DNA of 10,644 bases from Competibacteraceae bacterium UBA2788 (GCA_002352185.1 DEHY01000086.1:1-10644), one strand, 5' to 3'. Counted from the stretch's first letter, positions 1 to 8,007 are shown. Notes: generated by a model from the letters alone, not told the origin. Numbers and translations are program-made.

Positions 1-159
1 CGCCGCCCCGCCGCACGCGGTCAGGGTCAACGCCGGCAGGCGCAGCGCCCCGGCGCCAAAGACCGCCGTCGCGGCGGCGGTCAACCGCAGCGCCGGTAAC
101 GTCAGTGCGGCTGCCGCTCCGCCGTGAGCGGTCAGGGTCAATGCGGGTAAAGTCAGTGC
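1..159 (-). repeat. Degenerate protein repeat array (ALTLPALTLTA units) at visible end of SPRY gene
   Basis: Three copies of an 11-residue core, AL[TR]LPAL[TR]LTA, lie at residues 852-862, 869-879 and 889-899 (bases 127-159, 76-108, 16-48), spaced 17 and 20 residues apart and joined by Ala/Gly-rich links. The DNA has drifted between copies through synonymous codon changes; the longest shared stretch noticed is 14 bases (17-30 and 128-141). The copies are therefore old or kept by protein-level selection. Such short hydrophobic-strand/Gly-Ala repeats are typical of stalks or fibres in tail proteins. The array probably continues beyond base 1. Confidence 0.75.
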
Positions 160-2712
160 GACGGATGCACCCATTGAGGCGGTTCCTCCGGTATAAGCAA
201 CGGGCTGCGCCGTTAGGGAAAACCAGGCCGACTCGGCGGACGCCCAGCCGGCAAAACAGTTGAATCCTTCAGGCACGACCTCGAACGCGATCATCCCGTC
301 CGGGTCGACGGCGGCGGCGGCGTAGCGCACCGGACCGCAAAACTCGCCGTGGGCAATGACCGGGGCCGAGAACTGTTGACGCAGCGAGACGCACGGATAA
401 ACCGTGCCGGTCAGATTGGACGCCACCAGAGTCAAACCGGAAATGATCAGCTGACTGCTGACTTCGGTGGTGTTGTCCCAGTAGGTGCATCCCACCCACA
501 TCTTGCCGACATTGAGGTCTACGGCAATGAGCAGCACCGATCCATTGGGCGTCGAGGAAAAGGTATGGGTCGGGAACACCGGCTGATGGTGGTACTCGTA
601 GCCCGGCCAGGGGCTGTGGTAGCCGGGGTAAGGCGGCAGCGCGCCGTTGCGGAACCAGGTGATATTCTGCATGGAAGCGTTGCCGCCCAGTTCCAGCATC
701 CATTCCGTGGTCCGGTCGCCCAGATTGCCGGCGGTCAAATCGGCCAGGGCGTCCACCAGCCCGACCTTGATCTCCTGCTTGCCGCCGTCGTTGCCCCACA
801 CCGCGACCCGCCAGAACCAGCGCCCGGACGAGCGCCCCACCGTGGCCCGCGCGGATTGCCAGTCCCCACTGTTGGTGGTGACATAGGTGTAACGCTGCGG
901 CTGACCGGGGATCGGCAGGTAAAAATCAATCCCCGGCGCTCTATCGAACGGATTCCAGAACGCCCCGTTCAATGCGGCCACCGGGCGCGGCGCCAAGGTC
1001 AGCGCCCCGGCGGCGACCTGTACCGCGCTCACCGCAACCGGCGCCGCCGTTGACCCGGCCCAGATCAGGCTCCCGGCGCTCACCGCCTCCCCGGCGATGA
1101 ACACCTCGCGCTCGGTCCAGATCATCCCGTCCGCATCCGCAGTCACCCGATCCGACGGCTGCCAGCGGGTGAAGCCGGCGGGCGGATCGGACTGAAGATG
1201 CCGGACGGAGAAGGCGCCGTCCAGCACGTCGCGGGAAGCCGCCACGGAAAGGGGACGGATCGAAACCGCCGGATACAGCGCCGCCGGCAATCCTGAAAAG
1301 GCCGGCGCCGTGTTCGCCGCCGGATCACCGCCGATCCAGACGCCGTTGCGCCCGAACCAGAGCCTCCCCGCGTCCAGGTCTACCGCGACATTAACCGTGT
1401 CGCCGACCGCGAACAACCCGCCATAAGATACAACTTCACTCGCGTGTCGGAGTTCCGAGGGATAGGGCGCGGTACGGCTTGGCGAAAAGCCCCACCCGGT
1501 CGCGTGCTGTCCGACCATGCCGCTGATGCTGCCGCCGAACGCAATCACGCCGATGGCCACGTCATCATTGGGCAGGAGGTCCCTCAGCAGGACCTCGAAA
1601 TAACCTTTCCCGCTGATTTTATAATGCGTGGCCAGGAACGTCGCAGAGACCAAAGCGTACATGCCGGTCGTGTTAAGGGTGCGGCTGCCCGGCGTCCTCC
1701 ACAAAACAGGGTAGGGCTGAGCGGTCCCGATCCCGGCGGTTCCATCCCAGACGAGCGCGGCGTTGCCCACGATGCTTTCCACCTGGGTATGCGCCCTCTC
1801 CCCGGTCCAGGTCATGGCTCCGCGCCGGATTGGAATCGACAGCAGGTCATCGCCCCAGGCGGAAAATCCGGTGGGCGGAACGAACTCCAACTGACTCGGA
1901 AAAAATCGCGCCGTGAGCGACCGGGCGATGCCGGTATAACGCAAGGACGCGGCGGGATACAGCGTCCCGCTCAAGCCGGTAAAGTGCGGATCCGTCCCCA
2001 GGGCGGGGTCGCCGCTCCACCAATACCCGCTGACGCCGAACCAGAGCGCGCCCGCCGCGAAATCCACCGCGACGCTTAACACCTGCGTCGGATAGAATAC
2101 GCCGCCGTGCGTCGTCACCGTCCCCGCGTGGGCGAACTCCGGCTCGGCGGGAGCCGCGTGCGGGAGGAACGCCCAGCCGCCGCTGCCCATACCCAACGCT
2201 CCCGACAGCGGTTCCAGCGCCGTCGCCAGACCGACGGCGACCTCCTCGTCGTCGTTCAGCTGGACCTCGAAGTAATACTTTCCCACCGAGCGTCCCACCG
2301 TAGCGCGAATCAATCCCCACGCCGTTCCGGCGCCGGCGTCCACGGTCACGGTGCGGTGGCCGGCGCTCAGGACCAGATTGGAGTAATGGTCGGACGGATT
2401 CCACGCCTCGAGGCGCTGGGGCTTGGCGTTGCCGCTTTGCCAGGTCAGGGGATCGGGCGTGAGGTAGGCTTGGGTTGCGGATCCCGCCGTAGAGGCGGTC
2501 CCGGTCCAGGTCAGCGCTCCGGCGGCGACCGGAACAGACGCCATGATCAGGGAGGCCAGGATCGAATTCCCGGCCCAGGTCATCGCGTCGGCAAAGGCGA
2601 ACACGAACGCGGCCTGAGTGTCTTTGAGCGCCACCGCATTCCAGGCGGGGGGCGTAGAGGCCGGCCCCGCGATGAACGCCACCGCGTTGAAGACCGGCGG
2701 GGTGTAGCTCAT
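1..2712 (-). CDS. Large phage tail/virion protein with three SPRY-like domains, C-terminus beyond window
   Basis: Starts at the ATG at 2712-2710, overlapping the preceding stop as ATGA, and stays open for 904 codons to the window edge; I checked every in-frame triplet and found no stop. Three beta-sandwich modules look like SPRY (B30.2-type) domains. Module 1 is about residues 125-265, with GKYYFEVQL at 144-152, VAVGLAT at 158-164, GGWAF at 178-182, SVAVDFAAGALWFGV at 213-227 and GTLYPAASL at 249-257. Module 2 is about 345-490, with the parallel GKGYFEV, VAIGV, GWGF, NVAVDLDAGRLWFG and ALYPAVS. Module 3 is about 605-780, more diverged, with GRWFWRV, IAVDLNVGKMWVG and GTVYPCVSLR. Each module is followed by a PxGF...W segment (277-286, 510-517, 813-823). 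Linkers carry short strands such as ALTWTG and SLIWAG, and the visible end becomes a repeat array. SPRY domains usually bind proteins or other ligands; a tail-fibre or adhesin role is inferred. No signal peptide or membrane helix is seen. Domain calls are from motif pattern only. Confidence 0.8.
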   Translation of the reverse strand, partial: MSYTPPVFNAVAFIAGPASTPPAWNAVALKDTQAAFVFAFADAMTWAGNSILASLIMASVPVAAGALTWTGTASTAGSATQAYLTPDPLTWQSGNAKPQRLEAWNPSDHYSNLVLSAGHRTVTVDAGAGTAWGLIRATVGRSVGKYYFEVQLNDDEEVAVGLATALEPLSGALGMGSGGWAFLPHAAPAEPEFAHAGTVTTHGGVFYPTQVLSVAVDFAAGALWFGVSGYWWSGDPALGTDPHFTGLSGTLYPAASLRYTGIARSLTARFFPSQLEFVPPTGFSAWGDDLLSIPIRRGAMTWTGERAHTQVESIVGNAALVWDGTAGIGTAQPYPVLWRTPGSRTLNTTGMYALVSATFLATHYKISGKGYFEVLLRDLLPNDDVAIGVIAFGGSISGMVGQHATGWGFSPSRTAPYPSELRHASEVVSYGGLFAVGDTVNVAVDLDAGRLWFGRNGVWIGGDPAANTAPAFSGLPAALYPAVSIRPLSVAASRDVLDGAFSVRHLQSDPPAGFTRWQPSDRVTADADGMIWTEREVFIAGEAVSAGSLIWAGSTAAPVAVSAVQVAAGALTLAPRPVAALNGAFWNPFDRAPGIDFYLPIPGQPQRYTYVTTNSGDWQSARATVGRSSGRWFWRVAVWGNDGGKQEIKVGLVDALADLTAGNLGDRTTEWMLELGGNASMQNITWFRNGALPPYPGYHSPWPGYEYHHQPVFPTHTFSSTPNGSVLLIAVDLNVGKMWVGCTYWDNTTEVSSQLIISGLTLVASNLTGTVYPCVSLRQQFSAPVIAHGEFCGPVRYAAAAVDPDGMIAFEVVPEGFNCFAGWASAESAWFSLTAQPVAYTGGTASMGASVALTLPALTLTAHGGAAAALTLPALRLTAAATAVFGAGALRLPALTLTACGGAA

Positions 2713-3248
2713 CCCGGCGTCAGCCGGTCAAAGACTGCGGCGTTCTCCCCGCCCGGGCCGAAAAAACAGACGGCGGAATAGCGCTCCGGGTCGGTCGGGT
2801 CGAGGCCGTCGACGCTCCAGGCTCCGGCGGCGCTGCTGGCGGTGACGTAGACCACCTCCAGCGCTTTTTGATCCAGCACGATGACCCGGCGGGCCGCAGG
2901 CGCCCCCTGCACCGTCACCGTGCCCGACAGGGTAGCGGTTCCGTTGCGCCCTCTGGGTTGCCCCAGGCTGAACGCCGCCGCGCTCGGCCACCACGAGGCG
3001 GGCTGTTGGCGGAGCCACGGCGTCGGCAGGGTCAGCGGGAGCGGAACCGTCCACCCGCCCCCGTCGGGAATCGCGTAAATCGTATCGATTTTGAAGCGGG
3101 CAAGGGTCGGCGTCGCGCTCGGCCAGCCGGGGTCGAAACGCCGCCCGGGGTCGCTGCGCTGGGAGACGGTCGGCGCGCTCGGCCAGCCGGGGTCGAAACG
3201 CCGCCCGAGGTCGCTGCGGGTGACGCCGATAGCCCCTTGGTCCGCCAT
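2709..3248 (-). CDS. 179-aa phage structural protein with N-terminal duplication and carboxypeptidase-regulatory-like C-domain
   Basis: I chose the ATG at 3248-3246 because it shares one base with the TAA of the gene before it (TAATG). The frame is open further upstream, but that stretch only shadows the 295-aa gene. Residues 11-25 and 31-45 are near-identical 15-residue copies (RSDLGRRFDPGWPSA and RSDPGRRFDPGWPSA). Residues 50-100 are Pro/Trp-rich with no clear fold. Residues about 103-175 look like a small beta-sandwich of the carboxypeptidase-D regulatory type: SGTVTVQGAPAARRVIVLD, then VVYVTASSAAGAWSVDGLD, ending in AAVFDRLTPG. Such domains occur in phage tail proteins as structural or decoration modules. 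It lies between the 295-aa gene and the SPRY gene, overlapping both, so co-production with tail components is likely. Its exact role is unknown. Confidence 0.75.
   Translation of the reverse strand: MADQGAIGVTRSDLGRRFDPGWPSAPTVSQRSDPGRRFDPGWPSATPTLARFKIDTIYAIPDGGGWTVPLPLTLPTPWLRQQPASWWPSAAAFSLGQPRGRNGTATLSGTVTVQGAPAARRVIVLDQKALEVVYVTASSAAGAWSVDGLDPTDPERYSAVCFFGPGGENAAVFDRLTPG
3114..3218 (-). repeat. Near-perfect 45-base in-frame direct repeat, period 60 bases
   Basis: Bases 3174-3218 and 3114-3158 match at 44 of 45 positions. The one difference (a at 3208, g at 3148) changes Leu14 to Pro34. The 15 bases between the copies and the flanks are not similar, so the conserved unit is 15 codons within a 20-codon period. 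Synonymous positions are also identical, which implies a recent duplication or conversion. Confidence 0.9.
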
Positions 3249-4135
3249 TACCAGGTGTCCGAGATTTCCAGCAACAGGGACTTGGTTGTGGTCACGTGCT
3301 GCGAAATAAAGGTCTTGCCCGCCAGCGCTCCGGTCCCGCTGAAGGTATCGCCATGGGCTAAGGGCCGGTTCCCGGTGTGCAGCGGAACCCACACCCCTTT
3401 CAGTACGCCCCGGACGACGGACAGCGCGTTTTCGTGAATCCACAGCGGGCCTAAATACAGCCCGCCGTCTACTGGATGCGGGTAAGCCAAGCCCGCCTTG
3501 GCGGTGTCCGTATGCTGGCCTACGGTGATGCTGGAGCCGATCTGAGTATAAGACCGCGCCATGTAGTGTCCGGCCAGCGCTGTTGAAATGGCGGCGGCAT
3601 CCGCCGCCACATACGAAGTCGCTCCCGTGTTGGGCGCGCACACCAGCACTTTGTGGTAGGCGTCGCCGGCGCGATAGCTCAGGATGTCGCCGAACATCAG
3701 CACCGAGCACGCGGCGCTGGTCCCGTCGCAGTTCACCACCAGGCAGAAGAACGTGTTATCCGCAATACAGACCCAGGGCCGCGCGGTGGTGTCTGCGGTG
3801 GTGCTGCGGTGCATGTAGCCGCCGCCGGACAACTGGGCATCGGTGGGAAACGGCCCCGTGCCCGCCGTCGCGGTGGTCATGGTCTCAAAGCCGCGCACCC
3901 GCGCCGTTATCGTCGTAGTGTCGTCCACCGCCAGATACAGGCCGCCCGCGCCGGCCTGCTTGAAACAGGCCTGGTTGGCGGCGATGAACGGCTTGGTCCA
4001 GCCTGCCGCCACCTGGCTGCCGTAGCCGGCGACCAGGATTTTATCCAGCAAATTAACCAGGTTGTTGCCCGCCGCCACGCTCCCATAAAGGGTCGGCGCG
4101 GAAGCGTCGGTCGATTGATAAAAGCGCGCAGTCAT
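3248..4135 (-). CDS. 295-aa phage virion-associated protein of a family widespread in proteobacterial phages
   Basis: Starts at the ATG at 4135, three bases after the preceding stop, with a weak GGGG ribosome-binding stretch inside that gene's end. The sequence matches my memory of a family found in tail regions of proteobacterial phages. The N-terminus has FYQSTDASAPTLYG (5-18) followed by LLDKILVAGYGSQVAAGWTK (29-48). The middle has FETMTTATAGTGPFP (83-97), ARPWVCIADNTFF (118-130) and FGDILSY (148-154). The C-terminus has VRGVLKGVWVPLH (241-253), GDTFSGTGALAGKTF (262-276) and ends LLLEISDTW. No membrane helix or signal peptide is seen. Members sit beside the preceding small protein and tail-fibre genes. 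The molecular role is not established; a baseplate, tail-hub or fibre-connector part is inferred from position. Confidence 0.85.
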   Translation of the reverse strand: MTARFYQSTDASAPTLYGSVAAGNNLVNLLDKILVAGYGSQVAAGWTKPFIAANQACFKQAGAGGLYLAVDDTTTITARVRGFETMTTATAGTGPFPTDAQLSGGGYMHRSTTADTTARPWVCIADNTFFCLVVNCDGTSAACSVLMFGDILSYRAGDAYHKVLVCAPNTGATSYVAADAAAISTALAGHYMARSYTQIGSSITVGQHTDTAKAGLAYPHPVDGGLYLGPLWIHENALSVVRGVLKGVWVPLHTGNRPLAHGDTFSGTGALAGKTFISQHVTTTKSLLLEISDTW

Positions 4136-4138
4136 GGT

Positions 4139-4552
4139 TTACCCCAACGTCAGCAGACCCAGTGAATCAATGGTGATGACAAAATCGGTGCCGGCGGCGG
4201 TGATGTTGGAGCCGAAGTCGACATAGCATACGAGCGGATCCGTGAGGCCGTTATCGGTCCCGACCTTATAAAACACGGCGTAGCGGAAGGTCTTGGCCAG
4301 CGCGACCCAGGACGGATCATTGCAATCGATCATGGTGTTGGTGACGACCTTCCCGGTCAGCGGGACGCCGCCGGTGGTGTAGCCGTTGCCGTTGGGCACT
4401 TCGTGCGCCGAAACGTCGGTCCACACGGTATGGGCGGCGCTCGGAGCATACGTACTGGTAAGCAGCGCGCATTTGAAGGTGTGGGTGTCCCAATCCAGCG
4501 TGCCGTCGGAAAAACGGCGCGGGGTATGGGTGTATTTGACGACGGTCGCCAT
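4139..4552 (-). CDS. 137-aa small phage structural protein (family of unknown function)
   Basis: Starts at the ATG at 4552, one base after the stop of the 990-aa gene, with a clear AAGGA ribosome-binding site at 4565-4561. The sequence fits a common small phage family whose members share the pattern of LDWDTHTFKCALLTSTYAP (19-37), a Thr/Val/Glu stretch around HEV (50-52), GNGYTTGGVPLTG (55-67), DPSWVALAKTFRYAVFYK (79-96), DPLVCYVDFGSN (105-116) and a C-terminal strand ITIDSLGLLTL. It is a compact beta-rich protein without membrane or export signals. In other phages this family lies in the tail or late structural region, often beside the 295-aa type gene as here. Function unknown; a virion role is inferred from context. 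Confidence 0.82.
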   Translation of the reverse strand: MATVVKYTHTPRRFSDGTLDWDTHTFKCALLTSTYAPSAAHTVWTDVSAHEVPNGNGYTTGGVPLTGKVVTNTMIDCNDPSWVALAKTFRYAVFYKVGTDNGLTDPLVCYVDFGSNITAAGTDFVITIDSLGLLTLG

Positions 4553-4553
4553 T

Positions 4554-7526
4554 TCAGCGGTCCTTTTTCAGTGGCACGTGGGTAAACAGTCCTTCCAGTC
4601 GAGGAGTCGGCCAGGCTATCGGCCAGGGCGTCGGGCACTCCTGTAAATCACGGGTGTTGAAACAGGAGGTGGTTTGCGCGATCCAGCCGTCGACCGTATT
4701 CGCATACACCGTTTTCTTCCAGCCCATCGCCAGTGGCGACAGAATGATGGAGCCGCCATAGCGCTGGCCGTTATAGAACTGGTAGTGATGATCGTAGGGA
4801 CTTTGCGCTCTCCAGTCCGCGATCAGTGTTGGAGCTAACGTCTTCTGCGGATGTAAAAAGAGATCGCTGCCGGAAAGGGCGAAGGCGTAGAGATAATCAT
4901 TGGGAGACAGCGTTAAGCCGAACGCCTGATTCATTTGCTCCCGATGCGTCGTTTTGCCTTCAAGGTAAGCCTTGTTTTTTGGCAAGCGTACCTTGATCAC
5001 GTCCATCAGGTTCTGCTCAATCACGAAGGCGGTTAAGGCGGGAACCGGATCGCCGATATTCGGATGGGTCGGCACGGTTGTCGTTGCGGCGGCAAACGGG
5101 CCGAAGAACAGGGCATAGGAGCCATTGGGTTCGGCGCTGAGTTGGGCGCAGGGATTGTTGAGGCCGAACAACGCCATTTCCGCAAAGCGGGCGTGCAGAA
5201 TCAAGCCCATGGGGTATCCGCTGTAACTGCTGTCACCAGTCTCCATAACTAATGAATTCGGCCAGCCGTTCGGACGCCAGAATTGATTGCCGTCCTGGAT
5301 GCGCTTCATCCAGCGCAAACCGGGCCTTCGGTACAGTTGGCCGTCAAAGCACTGAAAGATTCTAGGAATCGTGACCATCCAGCCTTGGGCGTTAAACTCG
5401 GTTCCGGCAATCAGCGCGTTCGGCCCCAGTTGGGCCGTAAAATCAGTGGCGAAGGAAAAGGCCAGCGCCGAGGCGTGAAGGACGGGAACCGTTTGCGGCG
5501 TCGCCCCGGAAACGCCGGTATTCACCGTCACCTCCGCAAATTCGGTAAAGCGGTAGTAATCGGCTTCATTGCCGGATTCCCAGGCGACGGGAGTGCGATA
5601 GCGTCCGGTTTTATACAAATCGCCGTAAGGCCCGTTGAGATCGTCAGCAGGCGGCGTAGCGACCGAGGTGATCGTGGCCTTGAGATTCACCGGGGTCAGC
5701 GCCGCCAGCGCCGGATGGGTATGGGTCAAGGTGAAATAGGCGGGCAATACCGCTTTTAGCTGGGGATGACCGACACTGCGTTCCTCATCCTTGACCCCAA
5801 GGGCATACGTCACCACATAGGCGGCGCTGGCGCAAAACGGCCCGCTCCACTGGATCAGTTCGCCTTCAATAAGAGCGCTGCCTGCGGTGCAAATCCCGGT
5901 CAGGGTGGCCGACACGCCAAAACAGAAGGTCAGCGTGGATAAATCCATGGCGTTGATGGCGGTGTGAAAGGACCACTGCTGCGTCGTCGCCGCTTCAGCG
6001 GGCTTGTCGGCCAGCGCATCAAAGGTCGGATTCATCAGGCTGGCCGCAGTGATGCCGCCGTAGGTGCTATTCGTCTGCCAGAAGGCGGTGTGCGCGGCCA
6101 GCCAGCGCAGCACCACACCCTCGCCCGGAGCGGTGACTTGGGCGACGGCGACCAGTTGCGGATTCATGATCACCTGGCGCGTGGCGTCCACCAGGGTCGT
6201 CGGGGGAATCGCGTAGTGCTGCGCGGGAGCAAACAGCGCGCCGATGAAATACTGCTGTTCCAGAATCAGCAGGTCGTTGTAGCGCACATTGCCCGGCAGA
6301 TCGGGAAAATCGGTTGCGGCATAGCCCACCGCCAAATAGCCGCGTCCGTCATCGCCGGAATAGAGCGTCTGGTTAAGGGCGACGGCAAAGGTGAAGTCCT
6401 CTGGATTCTCGCCAGTAATGGCAATGGTGAAGGCCACTTCCACCACGCCGGGGCGGGTCTCTTGCAGGTCAAATTCCTTCACTCCGCTTTGATAGCGTGA
6501 TGAGGTGTGGTAGGCATCCGCCCAGGGCGCGTCCAGGTGAACCATCACCGCCGCCGCTTTATCGCCCTGGGGAGAGAAGACCCAAAGCGGTTGCGGCTGT
6601 TTGCTGTGATCGGCGGCGCTTAATGTGGAGGATGCGCCGACCTCAAACAGAGAGACCCAACCGGGCAAGGGAGCCGGTTGGCTTTGGACATAGCGGCCTT
6701 CGACATTGGCTTTGTTGGGACTGACGCCAAAGGTTTCGCCTTGCACTCCTACTGGATAGCAATAGAATTCATGAGTGATCGTGACCATGACAATAAAGGT
6801 GCGAGCGCCAAATGCTTCTGAAGTCGCGGTGTGCAAACTCGCGCCGCGATACCAGTCGCTATCCGGGACTTGCGCGGTTCCGGTTCGGCTCTTAAACACA
6901 CTGGGCGCGACATCATAGCCCCGGTCGCCAAACCCGGAAAACCACCAGAACGGCATCGATCCGCTGCGGAGAAAATAGCCCTGATCCGGAGTTGGTTCCG
7001 CCCAGGTTGAGGTCAGAAACCGCCCCGGCTTCCTGGCGTTGCGCCATTTCTTGACTCCGACGCCATCGGGTTGATGCATCGGTCTTAAATGCAGATGCCG
7101 GGCGAGTTCAGGATTCAGCGACAGATACGGATTGGGGTGATACGGCCACTTGGGCGGACTCTCCTGAGATTCGCGCAAACTGGAGAGCAGCGGCTTGGCC
7201 TTGAATTCAATCTGGCCCTGCTTCAGGATCGGCTGTACCCAAACCCAATTTCCCAGCGGCAACCAGCGACCGGGAACATGAGGGTCTTCAACGGTCTTTT
7301 GCAGGGTGCCTTCGCTGCCGTAAAACTGGTAGCCGCAAAGCTCATCGGCTTCAATCCAGACTTTTTGCATCGTCCCGTAGTTCTCGATCCGAATCCGGAC
7401 GCCGTTATCCAGCCGATAGGTCCGATTGCGCTCTCTGCGGCGTTCCAGCGCCCGCGCCCACTTTTTCGCCGGCCCGACCCACGGCGCGCACGCCGCCGGA
7501 TCGCCGCGAAACAGCCAGTGGATCAT
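4554..7526 (-). CDS. 990-aa predicted virion protein, no recognised family
   Basis: Starts at the ATG at 7526, whose A is the last base of the preceding TAA, so translation is probably coupled. I do not recognise a family. Residues 21-36 are strongly basic (KKWARALERRRERNR). Residues 40-112 look like a beta-rich N-terminal part (NGVRIRIENYGTMQKVWIEA; LPLGNWVWVQPILKQGQIEF). Residues 125-265 are rich in Pro, Trp, Tyr and Phe (MPFWWFSGFG at 191-200). The rest alternates Thr/Val-rich strands with aromatic loops, suggesting a large all-beta particle protein. There is no signal peptide, membrane helix, coiled coil or enzyme motif I can name. Its G+C in counted rows is 45-65%, against about 70-80% in the genes to its right. 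Size and place among tail genes suggest a tail spike, baseplate or internal virion protein; this is inference. Confidence 0.8.
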   Translation of the reverse strand: MIHWLFRGDPAACAPWVGPAKKWARALERRRERNRTYRLDNGVRIRIENYGTMQKVWIEADELCGYQFYGSEGTLQKTVEDPHVPGRWLPLGNWVWVQPILKQGQIEFKAKPLLSSLRESQESPPKWPYHPNPYLSLNPELARHLHLRPMHQPDGVGVKKWRNARKPGRFLTSTWAEPTPDQGYFLRSGSMPFWWFSGFGDRGYDVAPSVFKSRTGTAQVPDSDWYRGASLHTATSEAFGARTFIVMVTITHEFYCYPVGVQGETFGVSPNKANVEGRYVQSQPAPLPGWVSLFEVGASSTLSAADHSKQPQPLWVFSPQGDKAAAVMVHLDAPWADAYHTSSRYQSGVKEFDLQETRPGVVEVAFTIAITGENPEDFTFAVALNQTLYSGDDGRGYLAVGYAATDFPDLPGNVRYNDLLILEQQYFIGALFAPAQHYAIPPTTLVDATRQVIMNPQLVAVAQVTAPGEGVVLRWLAAHTAFWQTNSTYGGITAASLMNPTFDALADKPAEAATTQQWSFHTAINAMDLSTLTFCFGVSATLTGICTAGSALIEGELIQWSGPFCASAAYVVTYALGVKDEERSVGHPQLKAVLPAYFTLTHTHPALAALTPVNLKATITSVATPPADDLNGPYGDLYKTGRYRTPVAWESGNEADYYRFTEFAEVTVNTGVSGATPQTVPVLHASALAFSFATDFTAQLGPNALIAGTEFNAQGWMVTIPRIFQCFDGQLYRRPGLRWMKRIQDGNQFWRPNGWPNSLVMETGDSSYSGYPMGLILHARFAEMALFGLNNPCAQLSAEPNGSYALFFGPFAAATTTVPTHPNIGDPVPALTAFVIEQNLMDVIKVRLPKNKAYLEGKTTHREQMNQAFGLTLSPNDYLYAFALSGSDLFLHPQKTLAPTLIADWRAQSPYDHHYQFYNGQRYGGSIILSPLAMGWKKTVYANTVDGWIAQTTSCFNTRDLQECPTPWPIAWPTPRLEGLFTHVPLKKDR
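4561..4565 (-). promoter_or_regulatory. Ribosome-binding site AAGGA of the 137-aa gene
   Basis: AAGGA lies 8 bases before the ATG at 4552, inside the last codons of the 990-aa gene. It supports that start and close coupling of the two genes. Confidence 0.7.
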
Positions 7527-7999
7527 TAGAAACCCGCCGGCCAGGCAATGGAGTACGTGTCCACCGTGGTGGTCGCGCCGATGGCGATGTCCAGGTTGGA
7601 CAGGTTCATCTCCGCGCCGGTGGTCGCAATCCGGCCATCAATGCGCGGATAGGTCGCCGAGCCGTCCGTCGTCAGCGAATCGGCGGCGTTGCCCATGTGC
7701 CGAAACCAGCCGGCCACCCCGTTGGCGAGGCCGACAAACTGCCAGGTCTCGGCGGCGGCCTTGTTCAGGGTCGCGCCCGCCGCAGCGTCGAAGTCCACGC
7801 CGTTGGTGGGACTGCCCCACGAGAACGCGCCCGCGCCGACGGTGATTTTGCCAAGGAGCGTCCCGGTCGGCGCGGCGTCGGCATCCACCGGCTGGCTGCC
7901 GGAGTAGACGTAGATCACGCCGTTGAGCAACGAGCCGGGTCCGGTGCGGATGGCATCGAGCATGACGTTTTTGAGCTTGGTGGAGATGCGAAAAGCCAT
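7526..7999 (-). CDS. 157-aa small phage virion protein with YSGSQP motif
   Basis: The frame stays open upstream to 8119, but the start is placed at the ATG at 7999: GAGG sits 8 bases before it, the upstream extension overlaps the preceding gene and is unstructured, and MAFRISTKLKNVML fits the usual beginning of this family. The marker motif is VIYVYSGSQPVDADAAPTGTLL (about 27-48), followed by a Gly/Ala/Thr-rich stretch, AAETWQFVGLANGVAGWFR (82-100) and a C-terminal TTTVDTYSIAWPAGF. I recall this type from structural regions of proteobacterial podo- and siphoviruses, mostly annotated as hypothetical. No membrane or export signal is seen. It lies directly after the nozzle-like gene and its stop overlaps the start of the 990-aa gene. 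A virion surface or tail accessory role is inferred. Confidence 0.85.
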   Translation of the reverse strand: MAFRISTKLKNVMLDAIRTGPGSLLNGVIYVYSGSQPVDADAAPTGTLLGKITVGAGAFSWGSPTNGVDFDAAAGATLNKAAAETWQFVGLANGVAGWFRHMGNAADSLTTDGSATYPRIDGRIATTGAEMNLSNLDIAIGATTTVDTYSIAWPAGF

Positions 8000-8007
8000 G
8001 ATGGGGT

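Noticed and set aside
349..2781. Several plus- and minus-strand open frames of 180-240 codons over the left end
   Set aside because: They are shadows of the 904-codon frame on the minus strand, whose SPRY patterns and unbroken length make it the real gene.
3249..3710. Upstream extension of the 179-aa gene to an ATG at 3710
   Set aside because: The extension lies wholly inside the 295-aa gene in a shifted frame and has Arg/Ala-rich shadow composition. The ATG at 3248 shares a base with the preceding stop.
4965..4990. T-run with short flanking CTTG/CAAG arms inside the 990-aa gene
   Set aside because: Only a four-base stem in the middle of a coding region; too weak to be called a terminator.
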